Source: SLRI01 sp964393275 (GTDB lineage: Bacteria; Pseudomonadota; Alphaproteobacteria; Geminicoccales; Geminicoccaceae). From it: a stretch of 64,000 nt of DNA. Position 1 is the first letter of the stretch. Each line of letters starts with the position of its first letter. The notes beneath the pieces are model-generated. The model was not told where the DNA came from, did not search any database, and worked only from the letters and a program-made list of their open reading frames with translations. A program made the translations under genes and the position numbers. Shown here one piece after another: positions 9,238 to 17,483 of this stretch. The stretch lies in assembly GCA_964393275.1 (NCBI GenBank), contig CAYMTA010000007.1, positions 55,948-119,947 of the forward strand, written 5' to 3'.

Positions 9238-10042
9238 ACTAGAGCTCCAAACTTCATTGGGGGGTTGCGAGGCACGGTGCAGCGGCACGCGGACCGCTTC
9301 CGCTCGAGGTTGCGGATCGGCACACTAAGTTGGAGACGCTGAGGTCCCGGGTTTATTCCACGACAGCCGCGGAACCTCAGCCTCGGCCAACACGCAAGTT
9401 CTACCATAGGTAGATTTTTACCATCAGATGTCAACCGTTTTTCGTTTGGCCACGAGGTGTCATCGTGCGCCGGGAGCGACCCGGGGCGAGAAGAGCGCGG
9501 GCCGGCTGACCTCGAGCAGCGTTCACATCCGCGCCGCCTTCAATCCGCCCTGCCGCTGCGCCCAGGAGGCGGCGGAGGGCCCGGATGCTGGAGCTTCGGG
9601 GGCCCCGTTCGGCCGGCGACCCGCCACGTTCACGAGCTGCAAGACCTGCCCGAGAAAATCCAGCTCCAGCGCCTACTGGCCCGCCATCCAGCCCTCCTCG
9701 GAGAAGCTGTCACCCTTTCCCTGTCTCATTCAAGGGGCGCGTTCCACGATCCCCGCTTCGCGCGGGATGGACCTCCATGGTGATTGTCACCATGGCTGGT
9801 CCGCGTCGAGTCACTGGTTCCTCAGCGCTTTCCGGTATGTCCGATGTGGTTGCCTTTGGGCTGTCGATGGGGCATTTTTGACGTGTAGCCTGCCAAGACG
9901 TGACCGGGCAACATTGGCATGCGCCAAGGGTTTGCCGCGAACTTTGGTGCCAATCGCCGCGCGGCGCCAATGAGCGCTTGGGCGGATCGAGGCCGTTTCA
10001 CCGTCAATCCACCCCTCCTTGATTGAAAGAGCAGCTTGTATT
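9238..10042. other. Intergenic stretch without a convincing gene
   Basis: About 800 bases between the secreted-protein gene (minus strand) and the second sulfotransferase (plus strand). Several open frames exist but none has recognisable protein character or a good ribosome site. It must hold the divergent promoters. A short inverted repeat CTACC-ATA-GGTAG followed by ATTTTT lies near 9403-9420. The stretch may contain decayed mobile DNA next to the compositionally foreign gene at 10043, but I could not identify any transposase residue pattern. Confidence 0.5.
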
Positions 10043-10825
10043 ATGTCCCGATTTGCAAAAATTCGAAGTAGATCTTTAGATGTTCTTTGTGGTCATCGTG
10101 TTGTATTTCATCATATGGCGAAGAGCGGCGGCACCTCTGTCTATCGTTCTCTGCGAGTTCGTTATGCATTTTCTTATGCAAATTTGGAACTTCAGTCGAT
10201 ATACTCGACCCTCGAGGCCTTGCATCCCGATTTCTCACCGGATGAAATAAGGGATGAAAGCGTTCGTTTTAGAGAGCAACAACTAATCTACTACATGCAT
10301 AATGACGTTAGATGCATTTCCGGCCATGTGGCGTTTTCAGAAGCAGCATTTAATTTGTTTAATGAAAAATATTACTTTATTACAACCCTCCGAGATCCGA
10401 TAGCACTGTTTATATCAACTTTTTTTTATAATACTACAAGTCCGCAAGATCGATGGAAGATCGACGTCCCTATTGAAGAGTTCCTCGAATCGCCCAGGGC
10501 TCGAATATTTGGTGAAATTTATGCACGATTTTATTCTGGAGCTCCCACTTCGATGCACGAGAGTTCCGCGAACCTGCTGGGACGCGCGAAAGAAAACCTG
10601 GAGAAGTTCTCCGCCGTCGGGTTGACGGAAGACATGCCGCGGTTCGAGCGACGCCTCCGCGACATTCTTGGCGTCCGCCTGCGGATCGGCCACGAGAACC
10701 GGTCGCGGGTGCCCGATACCGAGCGACAACGCACGGTGACACCGGAAGTTCGCCGGAAGATCGAGGATTTGAGCGCGCCGAATATCGAAATCTACGATTT
10801 CGTCAAAGAACGATTGGCGTCGTGA
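10043..10825 (+). CDS. Sulfotransferase family 2-like protein, probably horizontally acquired
   Basis: A 260-residue protein with a PAPS 5'-phosphosulfate loop FHHMAKSGGTSVYRSL at about residues 22-37 and a 3'-phosphate segment YYFITTLRDPIALFIS. This layout matches the Sulfotransfer_2 group (heparan 2-O- and dermatan-type sulfotransferases, and bacterial capsule or Nod-factor relatives). I prefer ATG 10043 to TTG 10019, although both ribosome sites are weak. Base composition changes inside the gene: two full sequence lines in the 5' part (10321-10440) have 19/60 and 20/60 GC, whereas 10621-10680 has 40/60. The first part also uses AT-ending codons freely, unlike every neighbour. It probably sulfates the polysaccharide made by this locus; the acceptor is unknown. 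Confidence 0.75.
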   Translation: MSRFAKIRSRSLDVLCGHRVVFHHMAKSGGTSVYRSLRVRYAFSYANLELQSIYSTLEALHPDFSPDEIRDESVRFREQQLIYYMHNDVRCISGHVAFSEAAFNLFNEKYYFITTLRDPIALFISTFFYNTTSPQDRWKIDVPIEEFLESPRARIFGEIYARFYSGAPTSMHESSANLLGRAKENLEKFSAVGLTEDMPRFERRLRDILGVRLRIGHENRSRVPDTERQRTVTPEVRRKIEDLSAPNIEIYDFVKERLAS

Positions 10826-10829
10826 AGGT

Positions 10830-10863
10830 CGTTGGCGAGGCCTCCTGCGCGGCCTCGCCAACG
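10830..10863 (+). terminator. Strong hairpin after the sulfotransferase
   Basis: A perfect 13-bp stem (CGTTGGCGAGGCC at 10830-10842 pairing with 10851-10863) closes an 8-base loop, five bases after the stop codon. There is no T tract, so it may act as a terminator with Rho, as a transcript-end stabiliser, or both. Confidence 0.6.
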
Positions 10864-11000
10864 GAACGATCGTGATGAATTCCGAACTCCCGAATCTGGG
10901 CTTCGTGCGATTTCGTGTTGCACCGTTGCCGCGACCGTTGTCATGACCGTGATGCGGTCAGGTGGAACCCACCATGCGCGGTGAAGGTGATGGAGAATTG

Positions 11001-12350
11001 ATGCAATCGAGGCCTGGACGATGGCTGTCCGGGAAATGGCAGAGGTTCTCCCGCGGCTCCTTCGTTCGGGGCCTCGCCATCCTCACCTCAGCCTCGCTGC
11101 TGCAGAATCTGATCACGTTCGCAAGTGCGCCGATCGTGGCCCGGCTGTTCGCGCCAGAAGAGTTCGGCATCGCCGGGCTGATCCAGACCCTTGGCGTGCT
11201 GCCCGTGCTGTGCGGCACCGGTCAGTATTATCTGGCGCTGGGCATCGCGCGAAGCCGTGGCGAGTCTGTCAATCTCGCGATGCTCTCGATGCTGTTGGCC
11301 CCGCTTCTGGCGCTGGCCCTCTTGCCACCCATCCTCGTGCTGCAGGCCTATCGGGAGAGCCTGCCGGCCTTCCTCGTGCCGGTCGCCCCCTATTTCTGGA
11401 CCATCCTCATCTTCATGATCGCCGGCGGCGTGCTCGCCGTTACCCGGCTCTGGGAAATCCGCCACGCCCACTACAAGCCCATGGTGGCCAATCGGTTGAT
11501 CGAGAGCGGCGGGATCGCCGCTTTCCAGATCGGATTCGGCCTGCTGGGCGCCGGGCCACTCGGCCTGATCATCGGTCGCTGGGCTGGGACGGCGGCGGCC
11601 GCCGTTCACGGGTTGCGCCTGGTGCTCGGCCAGTTCGGCCGTCAGGGCATGCGCACGGTCAGCCTGCGCCGCATGCGCCTTCTCGCCATCCGCCACTGGC
11701 GCCTGCCCCTCTACCAGTTGCCGGCCAACGGCCTGAACGAGGCGACGCGTCAATTGATGCCCATCATGCTGGCAATCTTCTACTCCCTGGAGAGCGTGGG
11801 CTTCTACTGGTTCGCGAACCGCCTGCTGGAGCGCCCCGCCATCGTCTTCGGCAGCAATGTCGGACGGGTGTTCTATCAGCATGCGGCGGACCGAAGGCAG
11901 GCCGGCCAACGCGTTTCGGGGCTGTTCTGGCGTTCGACGGGAGTCCTGCTCGCGGTGTCGGCCGTGCCATTCGGCGCGGTCGTCGCCTTCGGCCCGCCGC
12001 TCTTCGCCATCGTCTTCGGAGCGGAATGGGAGCTGGCGGGTCACTATGCGCGCTGGATCGCCGTCGCGAACTTCGCCATGCTGCTGGCGTTTCCGGCCCG
12101 GGGCGCCACGGTCCTGTTCGATCTGCAGGGGATCTTCGCGATCGTCGAGACGGTTCGGGCGGTCGCCAGCGGCCTGGCGTTCTTTCTGGTGGCGGCCAAT
12201 GGCGGCGGCGCGCTTGTGGCCATCGGCGCCGCCGCCACCGCTCAGAGCATCCTGCTCCTGGGCTTCATCGCATTCGTGGGCATGCGCATGAATCGCCTGG
12301 ATCGACGACCGGCCGCGAGCACCGCCCCACCTGAACGCGACCGAAGCTGA
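11001..12350 (+). CDS. Wzx-like polysaccharide flippase (MOP superfamily)
   Basis: Polytopic inner-membrane protein of 449 residues expected to flip undecaprenyl-pyrophosphate-linked repeat units to the periplasm. ATG 11001 is the best start: GGAG stands five bases upstream. Two earlier in-frame starts (10962, 10974) lack such a site. The N-terminus has the family signature SLLQNLITFASAPIVARLF followed by APEEFGIAGLIQTL. About twelve to fourteen hydrophobic segments follow, and a FYSLESVGFYWFANRLLERP motif in the middle is typical of Wzx/RfbX/LPS-flippase members. It is followed after 11 bases by a glycosyltransferase, probably in one transcript. Flippase rather than polymerase is favoured by fold and length. 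Confidence 0.87.
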   Translation: MQSRPGRWLSGKWQRFSRGSFVRGLAILTSASLLQNLITFASAPIVARLFAPEEFGIAGLIQTLGVLPVLCGTGQYYLALGIARSRGESVNLAMLSMLLAPLLALALLPPILVLQAYRESLPAFLVPVAPYFWTILIFMIAGGVLAVTRLWEIRHAHYKPMVANRLIESGGIAAFQIGFGLLGAGPLGLIIGRWAGTAAAAVHGLRLVLGQFGRQGMRTVSLRRMRLLAIRHWRLPLYQLPANGLNEATRQLMPIMLAIFYSLESVGFYWFANRLLERPAIVFGSNVGRVFYQHAADRRQAGQRVSGLFWRSTGVLLAVSAVPFGAVVAFGPPLFAIVFGAEWELAGHYARWIAVANFAMLLAFPARGATVLFDLQGIFAIVETVRAVASGLAFFLVAANGGGALVAIGAAATAQSILLLGFIAFVGMRMNRLDRRPAASTAPPERDRS

Positions 12351-12361
12351 GGAATTCCGGC

Positions 12362-13591
12362 ATGACGACCCAGACGACCTTGGCCGACCGAAGGCCGGTC
12401 CCGGCCGAGCCCGCGGCCCCGACCGTCCCCCCACCGGCGCCGCGTCTGCTCCTGGTTTCGGCCGGGAATTATCCGCCGGACTTCGGCGGTGGGCAGCTGC
12501 GCGTCCACAAGACCCTGCTGCGCATGCGCGACCGCCATCCCTTGACCGTCGAGGTGCTGGCGCTGACCGGCGCCTCGACCCTCCCCGGCCGGTCCGAGAT
12601 CGATGGCATTGCCGTCCATAGGCTGCCCGCGACCTCCAGCACATTGAGCCTCGCTCTGGCGATCGGCCGCCAGATTCGCGATGCCCGTCGGCGCGGCGTC
12701 GACATCGTCTACACCCTTGCGATCAGCCGGTCGGTGTATCTGGCAGCACTCTGGGCACGGCTCCTGGGCCTGCCTCTCATGGTCGAGATCGTCAATCGCA
12801 GCCTGCACGAAAAGCTGTCCCGCCGCCTGGTGGCGAGGCTCTTGACCCGCTCCGCCGATCTCGTGGTGGCGATCAGCGAGCCGGTCGCCCACGAGATTCG
12901 CTCGTTCGGCATCGCCGATGCCAAGCTCTGGGTCAGGCCAAACCCGGTCGACCTCGAGCTTCACCGGCTGCCGTCGCCCGCCGAACGGGCGAGCGAGCGG
13001 CACCGGCTCGGCTATCCCGATGACGCCATCGTGCATCTGGTTGCCGGCTCGATATCGCCGCGGAAGAACCAGCTCTTTGCCGCCGATGTGATCGAACGGC
13101 TCGATGAGCATCACCAGCTTCTGATCATCGGCCCCGTGCTGCCCCAGAATCGGGCCTATGCCGATCGCCTCACGGCACGGGTGGCAGCCTCGCCGGCCCG
13201 CCACCGCATCCGCTTCATCGATCGGTTCGACGACGCGCTGCATCGGGTGATGCGCGCCGTCGATTGCCTGTGGCTGGCCTCGAAAGAGGAGGGTCTCGGC
13301 AATGTGATGCTCGAGGCCCTGTGCTGTGGCGTGCCTTGCATCATCAACCGCGACCTCGGCATGCAGGCCCATGTGACGAGCGGTGAGAACGGATGGCAGG
13401 CGGCGCTCGATCCGACCGACTGGGTCCAGGCGGTGCGAATGGTGATGCCGCTGATCAAAGCACCCGCGGAACGCGCGGCGATCAGCGAGGGGGCCCGGCG
13501 TCGCTACGATTCAGCCCGTTTCGACGACGAGTTCCACAACCGTCTGCTCGCTTTGGCGGGGCACCCCCGACCGGTGATCGCGGGCGACTAG
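12362..13591 (+). CDS. Glycosyltransferase family 4
   Basis: Retaining GT-B sugar transferase of 409 residues. The N-terminal acceptor domain begins LLLVSAGNYPPDFGGGQLRV, typical of GT4 enzymes with a Gly-rich loop. The C-terminal donor domain has AGSISPRKNQLFAADVIERL and the nucleotide-sugar site LWLASKEEGLGNVMLEALCC, the E-x7-E motif. Start ATG 12362 follows GAGGAATTCCGGC. It lies 11 bases after the flippase stop and ends the second plus-strand block. It probably adds one sugar to the lipid-linked repeat unit; the specificity is not visible. Confidence 0.88.
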   Translation: MTTQTTLADRRPVPAEPAAPTVPPPAPRLLLVSAGNYPPDFGGGQLRVHKTLLRMRDRHPLTVEVLALTGASTLPGRSEIDGIAVHRLPATSSTLSLALAIGRQIRDARRRGVDIVYTLAISRSVYLAALWARLLGLPLMVEIVNRSLHEKLSRRLVARLLTRSADLVVAISEPVAHEIRSFGIADAKLWVRPNPVDLELHRLPSPAERASERHRLGYPDDAIVHLVAGSISPRKNQLFAADVIERLDEHHQLLIIGPVLPQNRAYADRLTARVAASPARHRIRFIDRFDDALHRVMRAVDCLWLASKEEGLGNVMLEALCCGVPCIINRDLGMQAHVTSGENGWQAALDPTDWVQAVRMVMPLIKAPAERAAISEGARRRYDSARFDDEFHNRLLALAGHPRPVIAGD

Positions 13592-13743
13592 AAGGTCGCT
13601 TTTCGGGCGGCGATGCGCTTTCGAAGTCGAGGGCACGGCACCAGGACGTCAGGCGATTCTCGAGCCAGCCGTGGAGCGGGTCCGACCCTCCATCGTTCGC
13701 GAGGCCCATGATCGCTTCGCTCCGGCCTTCGAATTGGCCCTGA

Positions 13744-14598
13744 TCAAGCCGAATTGGCGAGCTGTCGATCTGGCGGTTCGTTGCGAGTTGGCGACGACAG
13801 CTCGTCGCTGATCATGTGTGACAGCCGATCGAGAACTGCCGCCCGGGCAGGATGCACATAAAGAAAGTTGTAGATGTAGGTCGCTTTCAGATCCCGCTCG
13901 CCCGGCTTTTTGACCGTGTCCGGCCGCTGGTGAACGAGCGGATCGAAGCAGGCGAAGGGCCGCAGGCGACCCTGCTCCAGGAAATACCCGCGATAGCCGA
14001 GCTCGGCGAGGAACCGGGTGAGCCGATCCGGATCGTCCGGCCCGAAACGCACCTGGGCGCTTGCGAGAATGGTCGGCCGCAACTTCTCCAAAGTGCGCTT
14101 GCCACCTTGAAAGACGGCGAGCTCGTGACCTTCGACATGCGCCTTGATGAATCCGCAGTCGGTCAGCTCGAGGGAATCCAGTGTCCGCAACGGCACCTCG
14201 ATCTCGCGGTGCTCGAACTCCCGGTTGGCATCGATTTCCAGGCTGCTGCGGCCGAGGAGCTCGCGACCCTGATACTTCGGGATCCTGAGCGTGGCGCTCC
14301 CCGGATTGTCCGAGAGGGCGCATTGCAGCACCTCGACCCGCTTGCCGAAGCTCGCCCGCAGGCGCCGAGCCAACTCCGGGTTCGGCTCGATGGCGTAAAC
14401 CTTCCGGCTCAGCCGGGACAGGGGCCAAGTGTAGATTCCCAAGTGCGCGCCGATGTCGACGGCTGCCTCCGATCGCTCGACCAGAATCGGCAGGAGCGCC
14501 AGTTCCCGATCGAAGGTCGACCGCGCACGCCGCGCGCGCCGCCATACCTGAAACTGGCGGGGAAGCCTGGTGACGAGATCCCGCAACCTGTCCAACAT
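13744..14598 (-). CDS. FkbM family methyltransferase
   Basis: SAM-dependent methyltransferase of 284 residues that probably O-methylates a sugar of the polysaccharide. ATG 14598 is chosen because AGGAG stands nine bases upstream. Motif I for SAM binding is AVDIGAHLGIYTWPLSRL, and post-I is VYAIEPNPELARRL. The family's second block is seen as IEVPLRTLDSLELTDCGFIK followed by HVEGHELAVFQGG, where FkbM proteins usually have D-x-x-G-x-E-x-x-V-L-x-G; here the Asp is replaced by His. The gene is the last of the leftward block 18914-13744. Other members act on glycolipids or macrolides; the locus argues for a sugar acceptor. Confidence 0.82.
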   Translation of the reverse strand: MLDRLRDLVTRLPRQFQVWRRARRARSTFDRELALLPILVERSEAAVDIGAHLGIYTWPLSRLSRKVYAIEPNPELARRLRASFGKRVEVLQCALSDNPGSATLRIPKYQGRELLGRSSLEIDANREFEHREIEVPLRTLDSLELTDCGFIKAHVEGHELAVFQGGKRTLEKLRPTILASAQVRFGPDDPDRLTRFLAELGYRGYFLEQGRLRPFACFDPLVHQRPDTVKKPGERDLKATYIYNFLYVHPARAAVLDRLSHMISDELSSPTRNEPPDRQLANSA

Positions 14599-14812
14599 GC
14601 GTCGATTCTCCTCATGCCAACGCGGCGCCGCTCCGAGAGGACCGGCCGCTGCTGATGGTGACGCGTATCGGCGCACCGTAGCAAAGACGTCAGGAATGGA
14701 AAGGCGCCAGCTCACCCGCGGCAGGAGTGGAGATAGGCGATCGGCCACACCTCGGCCACCTACTTTCGACAGCCGTTCTCCGAATTCGACTCATTGGCGT
14801 CGATCGCCGATG

Positions 14813-16117
14813 TCACGCGGACGCGTCGGTCGCGGGACCGGTCAGCTTCGCTCGCATCTCGAACGATGGCCGCAGCCGCGCATAGAGGCTCGACATCGAG
14901 TTGTAGTATCGTTCCACCGTGAAGCTCGTCGTGGCCCGGTCCTTCGCCCTCTCGCCCATGGCAATGCGCTCGAATTCCGGAACCGATGCGAGCCGGGTCA
15001 GCGCCAGGGCGAGCGATTTCGCATCTCCCGGCGGCGCCAGATAGCCCGTGACGCCATCCTCGACCAGCTCGGGCAGCCCGCCAATCGCGGAAGCCACCAC
15101 GGGCTTGCCCCGCGCCATGGCCTCGAGCACGCTCTTGGGCGCGTTTTCATACCAGATCGATGGCAGCACGACACCCAAGGCGGCCTCGATCACAGCCCAG
15201 AGCGATGCTCCGGACAAAAAGCCGGCAAAATGGATCGGGTGTCTCGACTGTGCCGCCAGCGCCTTGAGCCGTCCCTCTTCCGGTCCCTCGCCGACCAGCA
15301 CCAGGGGTAGTCCGGCTGCGGTGCAGGCCTCGACCAGCACGGCACACCCCTTCTCCGACGAGAGCCGCCCGAAATACACCACATAGCGCCCATAACGCTC
15401 CACTGCGGCGGCGATGAGTTCCGGGGCGACCGGCTCGTCGGCCGTCGTCTCGAAGAAATTGGGGATATAGTGGAGCTTCTCGGCCGGGAAGCCGTGCTCG
15501 AGATGCTTCTCGAGGATCGCTCGGCTCGGCATGACGAAAGCGGAGACGCGATCATACGCGCCGCGCCAACGATGAAAATAGGCTGCCATCGCATACGCGG
15601 TGCTCACCGCGTGGGAATCATGCAGGCACGCGTGCGCCGCGCAGTGCCAAAAGCTGCCGGAAGCGCACCGCTCGCAAACGCCCAGCTTCTCGGTGAACAG
15701 GTTGTATGCCGGGCAGAGCAGCTTGAAGTCGTGCAGCGTGTAGGCGATGGGAATGCCCGCCGCCGCAATCGGCTCCAGCACGGAGGGTGTCAATTGGTGA
15801 TAGAGACCGTGGACGTGAACGATATCCGGGCGGAAGCTGGCCAGCAACGCGGCCATTCTGCGCTTCGCATCGCCCGAATGGATGAACCGCGGGACATCGA
15901 GGAGGCCGCGCCAGCCGGGCCGGGGGTCGAAGTACGGCGGGAAATACTCGTCCCAGGGCGACGGCGGATTTTTCGGGTGCGCCATCGCAAACTCGGCGCA
16001 CGCCCACCCGTTCTCCGCGAACAGGCGGCTGTGGTCGAGATAGACCGCCTCGGCGCCGCCCTTGCGGTAGCGATAGCGATGGACATTGAGCAACCGGCCG
16101 GTCGACGTCACAGGCAC
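14813..16117 (-). CDS. Glycosyltransferase family 4
   Basis: GT-B fold transferase of about 434 residues. The N-terminal half begins NVHRYRYRKGGAEAVYLDHS, a characteristic opening of GT4 enzymes (K/R-GGAE), and has a Cys-rich middle with LLCPAYNLFTEKLGVCERC and CAAHACLH. The donor half has YFGRLSSEKGCAVLVEAC and the E-x7-E site LPSIWYENAPKSVLEAMARG. The start may be GTG 16117 or GTG 16111; GGTAGG lies just upstream of both. The Cys cluster could bind a metal, as it does in some members of this branch. It follows the WecG/TagA gene by 35 bases on the same strand, so both belong to the leftward polysaccharide operon. Confidence 0.87.
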   Translation of the reverse strand: MPVTSTGRLLNVHRYRYRKGGAEAVYLDHSRLFAENGWACAEFAMAHPKNPPSPWDEYFPPYFDPRPGWRGLLDVPRFIHSGDAKRRMAALLASFRPDIVHVHGLYHQLTPSVLEPIAAAGIPIAYTLHDFKLLCPAYNLFTEKLGVCERCASGSFWHCAAHACLHDSHAVSTAYAMAAYFHRWRGAYDRVSAFVMPSRAILEKHLEHGFPAEKLHYIPNFFETTADEPVAPELIAAAVERYGRYVVYFGRLSSEKGCAVLVEACTAAGLPLVLVGEGPEEGRLKALAAQSRHPIHFAGFLSGASLWAVIEAALGVVLPSIWYENAPKSVLEAMARGKPVVASAIGGLPELVEDGVTGYLAPPGDAKSLALALTRLASVPEFERIAMGERAKDRATTSFTVERYYNSMSSLYARLRPSFEMRAKLTGPATDASA

Positions 16118-16152
16118 CTACCGATGAATCCGAACGACCGGCACAGGCCGGC

Positions 16153-16935
16153 TCAGCGGGACAACGTGGCGGTCGGCTCGTCCCGCTGCCAATTCCCTGT
16201 CACGTCACGCATGACCGCGACCGGAAACAACATCGCATCGACGAGATATCGGCGCGCCAGCCGCCTCGGCTCGCACCAAACCCGCCAGAGCCATTCGAGG
16301 CCGTTGGCATGCATCCAGCCTGGTGCCTGCGCCTCGGTGCCAACGAAATAGTCGATGCCGGTGCCAACCCCGAACCCGTAGCAATCGCCGAGCAGGTGCG
16401 AGTGCTCGAAGAGCCAGATCTCCGATTTGGGCGAGCCCACCCCCATGAAGAGGTGAGTGGTGCCGTGCTCGCGGATCCGGTCGGCCAAGCCGGCCGAATA
16501 TGCCGCGTCCTTCTCGAAGCCGAAGGGCGGGCAGACGATGCCAATCGCGTCCACCGCGAAGCCGCGGGCGACCAGGCGCTGCCTCAGCAGTTCTCCGGTG
16601 CGGTCGCGACTGACCACGAAGAAGGGACGATGCCGTTCCGTCACCAGCCCCGGCATCAACGCCGCGAAAAGATCACGACCAGGCACCCTGCCGGGCACGC
16701 CGGCGCCACGCCAACGGGCGTAGAGCGCAACCGGCGCTCCATCCGCGGTCGTCGCCCAGGCGGTGCGATAGGCGACCCGAAAGTGCTGGTTGCGCAAGAG
16801 ATTGACCACGTGATCGGCATTGGCGGTCGCCACCATCCGCAGTCCGCCGCCCGCCGGCACGTCGTCCTGAAGCACCGAGGCAACCAGGGAATCCTTGTCC
16901 TCGGTCGAGAATCGGATACCGAATACCCTGCTCAA
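16153..16935 (-). CDS. WecG/TagA/CpsF family glycosyltransferase (GT26)
   Basis: Transfers an N-acetylmannosamine-type, glucosyl or related sugar to undecaprenyl-linked intermediates at the membrane. I chose TTG 16935 because AGGA stands eight bases upstream and the protein then begins with the family's N-terminal strand (SRVFGIRFSTEDKDSLV). Family blocks present are TANADHVVNLLRN near the start, TADGAPVALYARW, VGSPKSEIWLFEH and the C-terminal APGWMHANGLEWLWRVWCEP, which contains the P-x-W-x6-LEW-x-x-R signature. The length, 260 residues, is normal. A second member lies at 60428-61234, and the two are only moderately alike. It is in the same leftward unit as the GT4 and FkbM genes. Confidence 0.88.
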   Translation of the reverse strand: MSRVFGIRFSTEDKDSLVASVLQDDVPAGGGLRMVATANADHVVNLLRNQHFRVAYRTAWATTADGAPVALYARWRGAGVPGRVPGRDLFAALMPGLVTERHRPFFVVSRDRTGELLRQRLVARGFAVDAIGIVCPPFGFEKDAAYSAGLADRIREHGTTHLFMGVGSPKSEIWLFEHSHLLGDCYGFGVGTGIDYFVGTEAQAPGWMHANGLEWLWRVWCEPRRLARRYLVDAMLFPVAVMRDVTGNWQRDEPTATLSR

Positions 16936-17483
16936 CGGCCTTTTCCTCCGCGCCCTGCAGCTTCCCCCGACAGCATTTGTTTCGACTCGCCGGCCGGCCG
17001 GCCCGCGCAACCTGCCATCACCGCGCCAGCGATGCCGCCACCCGACTCATCGCCGCGAGTATACTGCACATGCAATCCTCGATAGGCACCAAGCCGCCCA
17101 TCTGAGGGCCGCTGTTCCCGAGTGCGCGCAACGAGCCGTCGAGAGCGAGAATTCGCTCCGACGAAACAGGCATCTCTTATAACCAACACGTTCATTGCTT
17201 GGTGGCTTGTCAAGCTATAGGCGAATTAATCATGGTTCCTTACCTTAAACATCTTCTCCTGGTCATTCCAGCACCAAATCCTGCCACGCGCCAAGAGGGT
17301 ACGGGCCAGGTTGCTCCTGAATCAATAATGACGCGGCGACGCAGCCTGTCCGATTAGGTCCCGCGAGCCGCACGATGCCGCAATTGGCCGCCGCGACCCT
17401 GCCAACCCCAACAGTTAATTCCGGGAGGCAACCCGTGCGTGCATGTCACCTCGCCGAGCCGCGGCGTTCATGCGGCACCCCTC
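16936..17483. other. Intergenic region upstream of the leftward glycosyltransferase unit
   Basis: About 550 bases with no convincing gene. It probably contains a promoter for the 16935-13744 minus-strand unit. A consensus -35-like TTGACA exists on the minus strand at 17213-17208, but I do not see a -10 element at the right distance. The segment around 17195-17240 is more AT-rich than its surroundings. Confidence 0.4.

Noticed and set aside
9428..9973. Possible gene between the secreted protein and the second sulfotransferase
   Set aside because: No ribosome site, no recognisable residues, and Ser/Arg/Pro-rich text typical of chance frames; I could not identify a transposase remnant either.
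16936..17483. Promoter built on TTGACA at 17213-17208 (minus strand)
   Set aside because: No acceptable -10 element lies 15 to 19 bases downstream.
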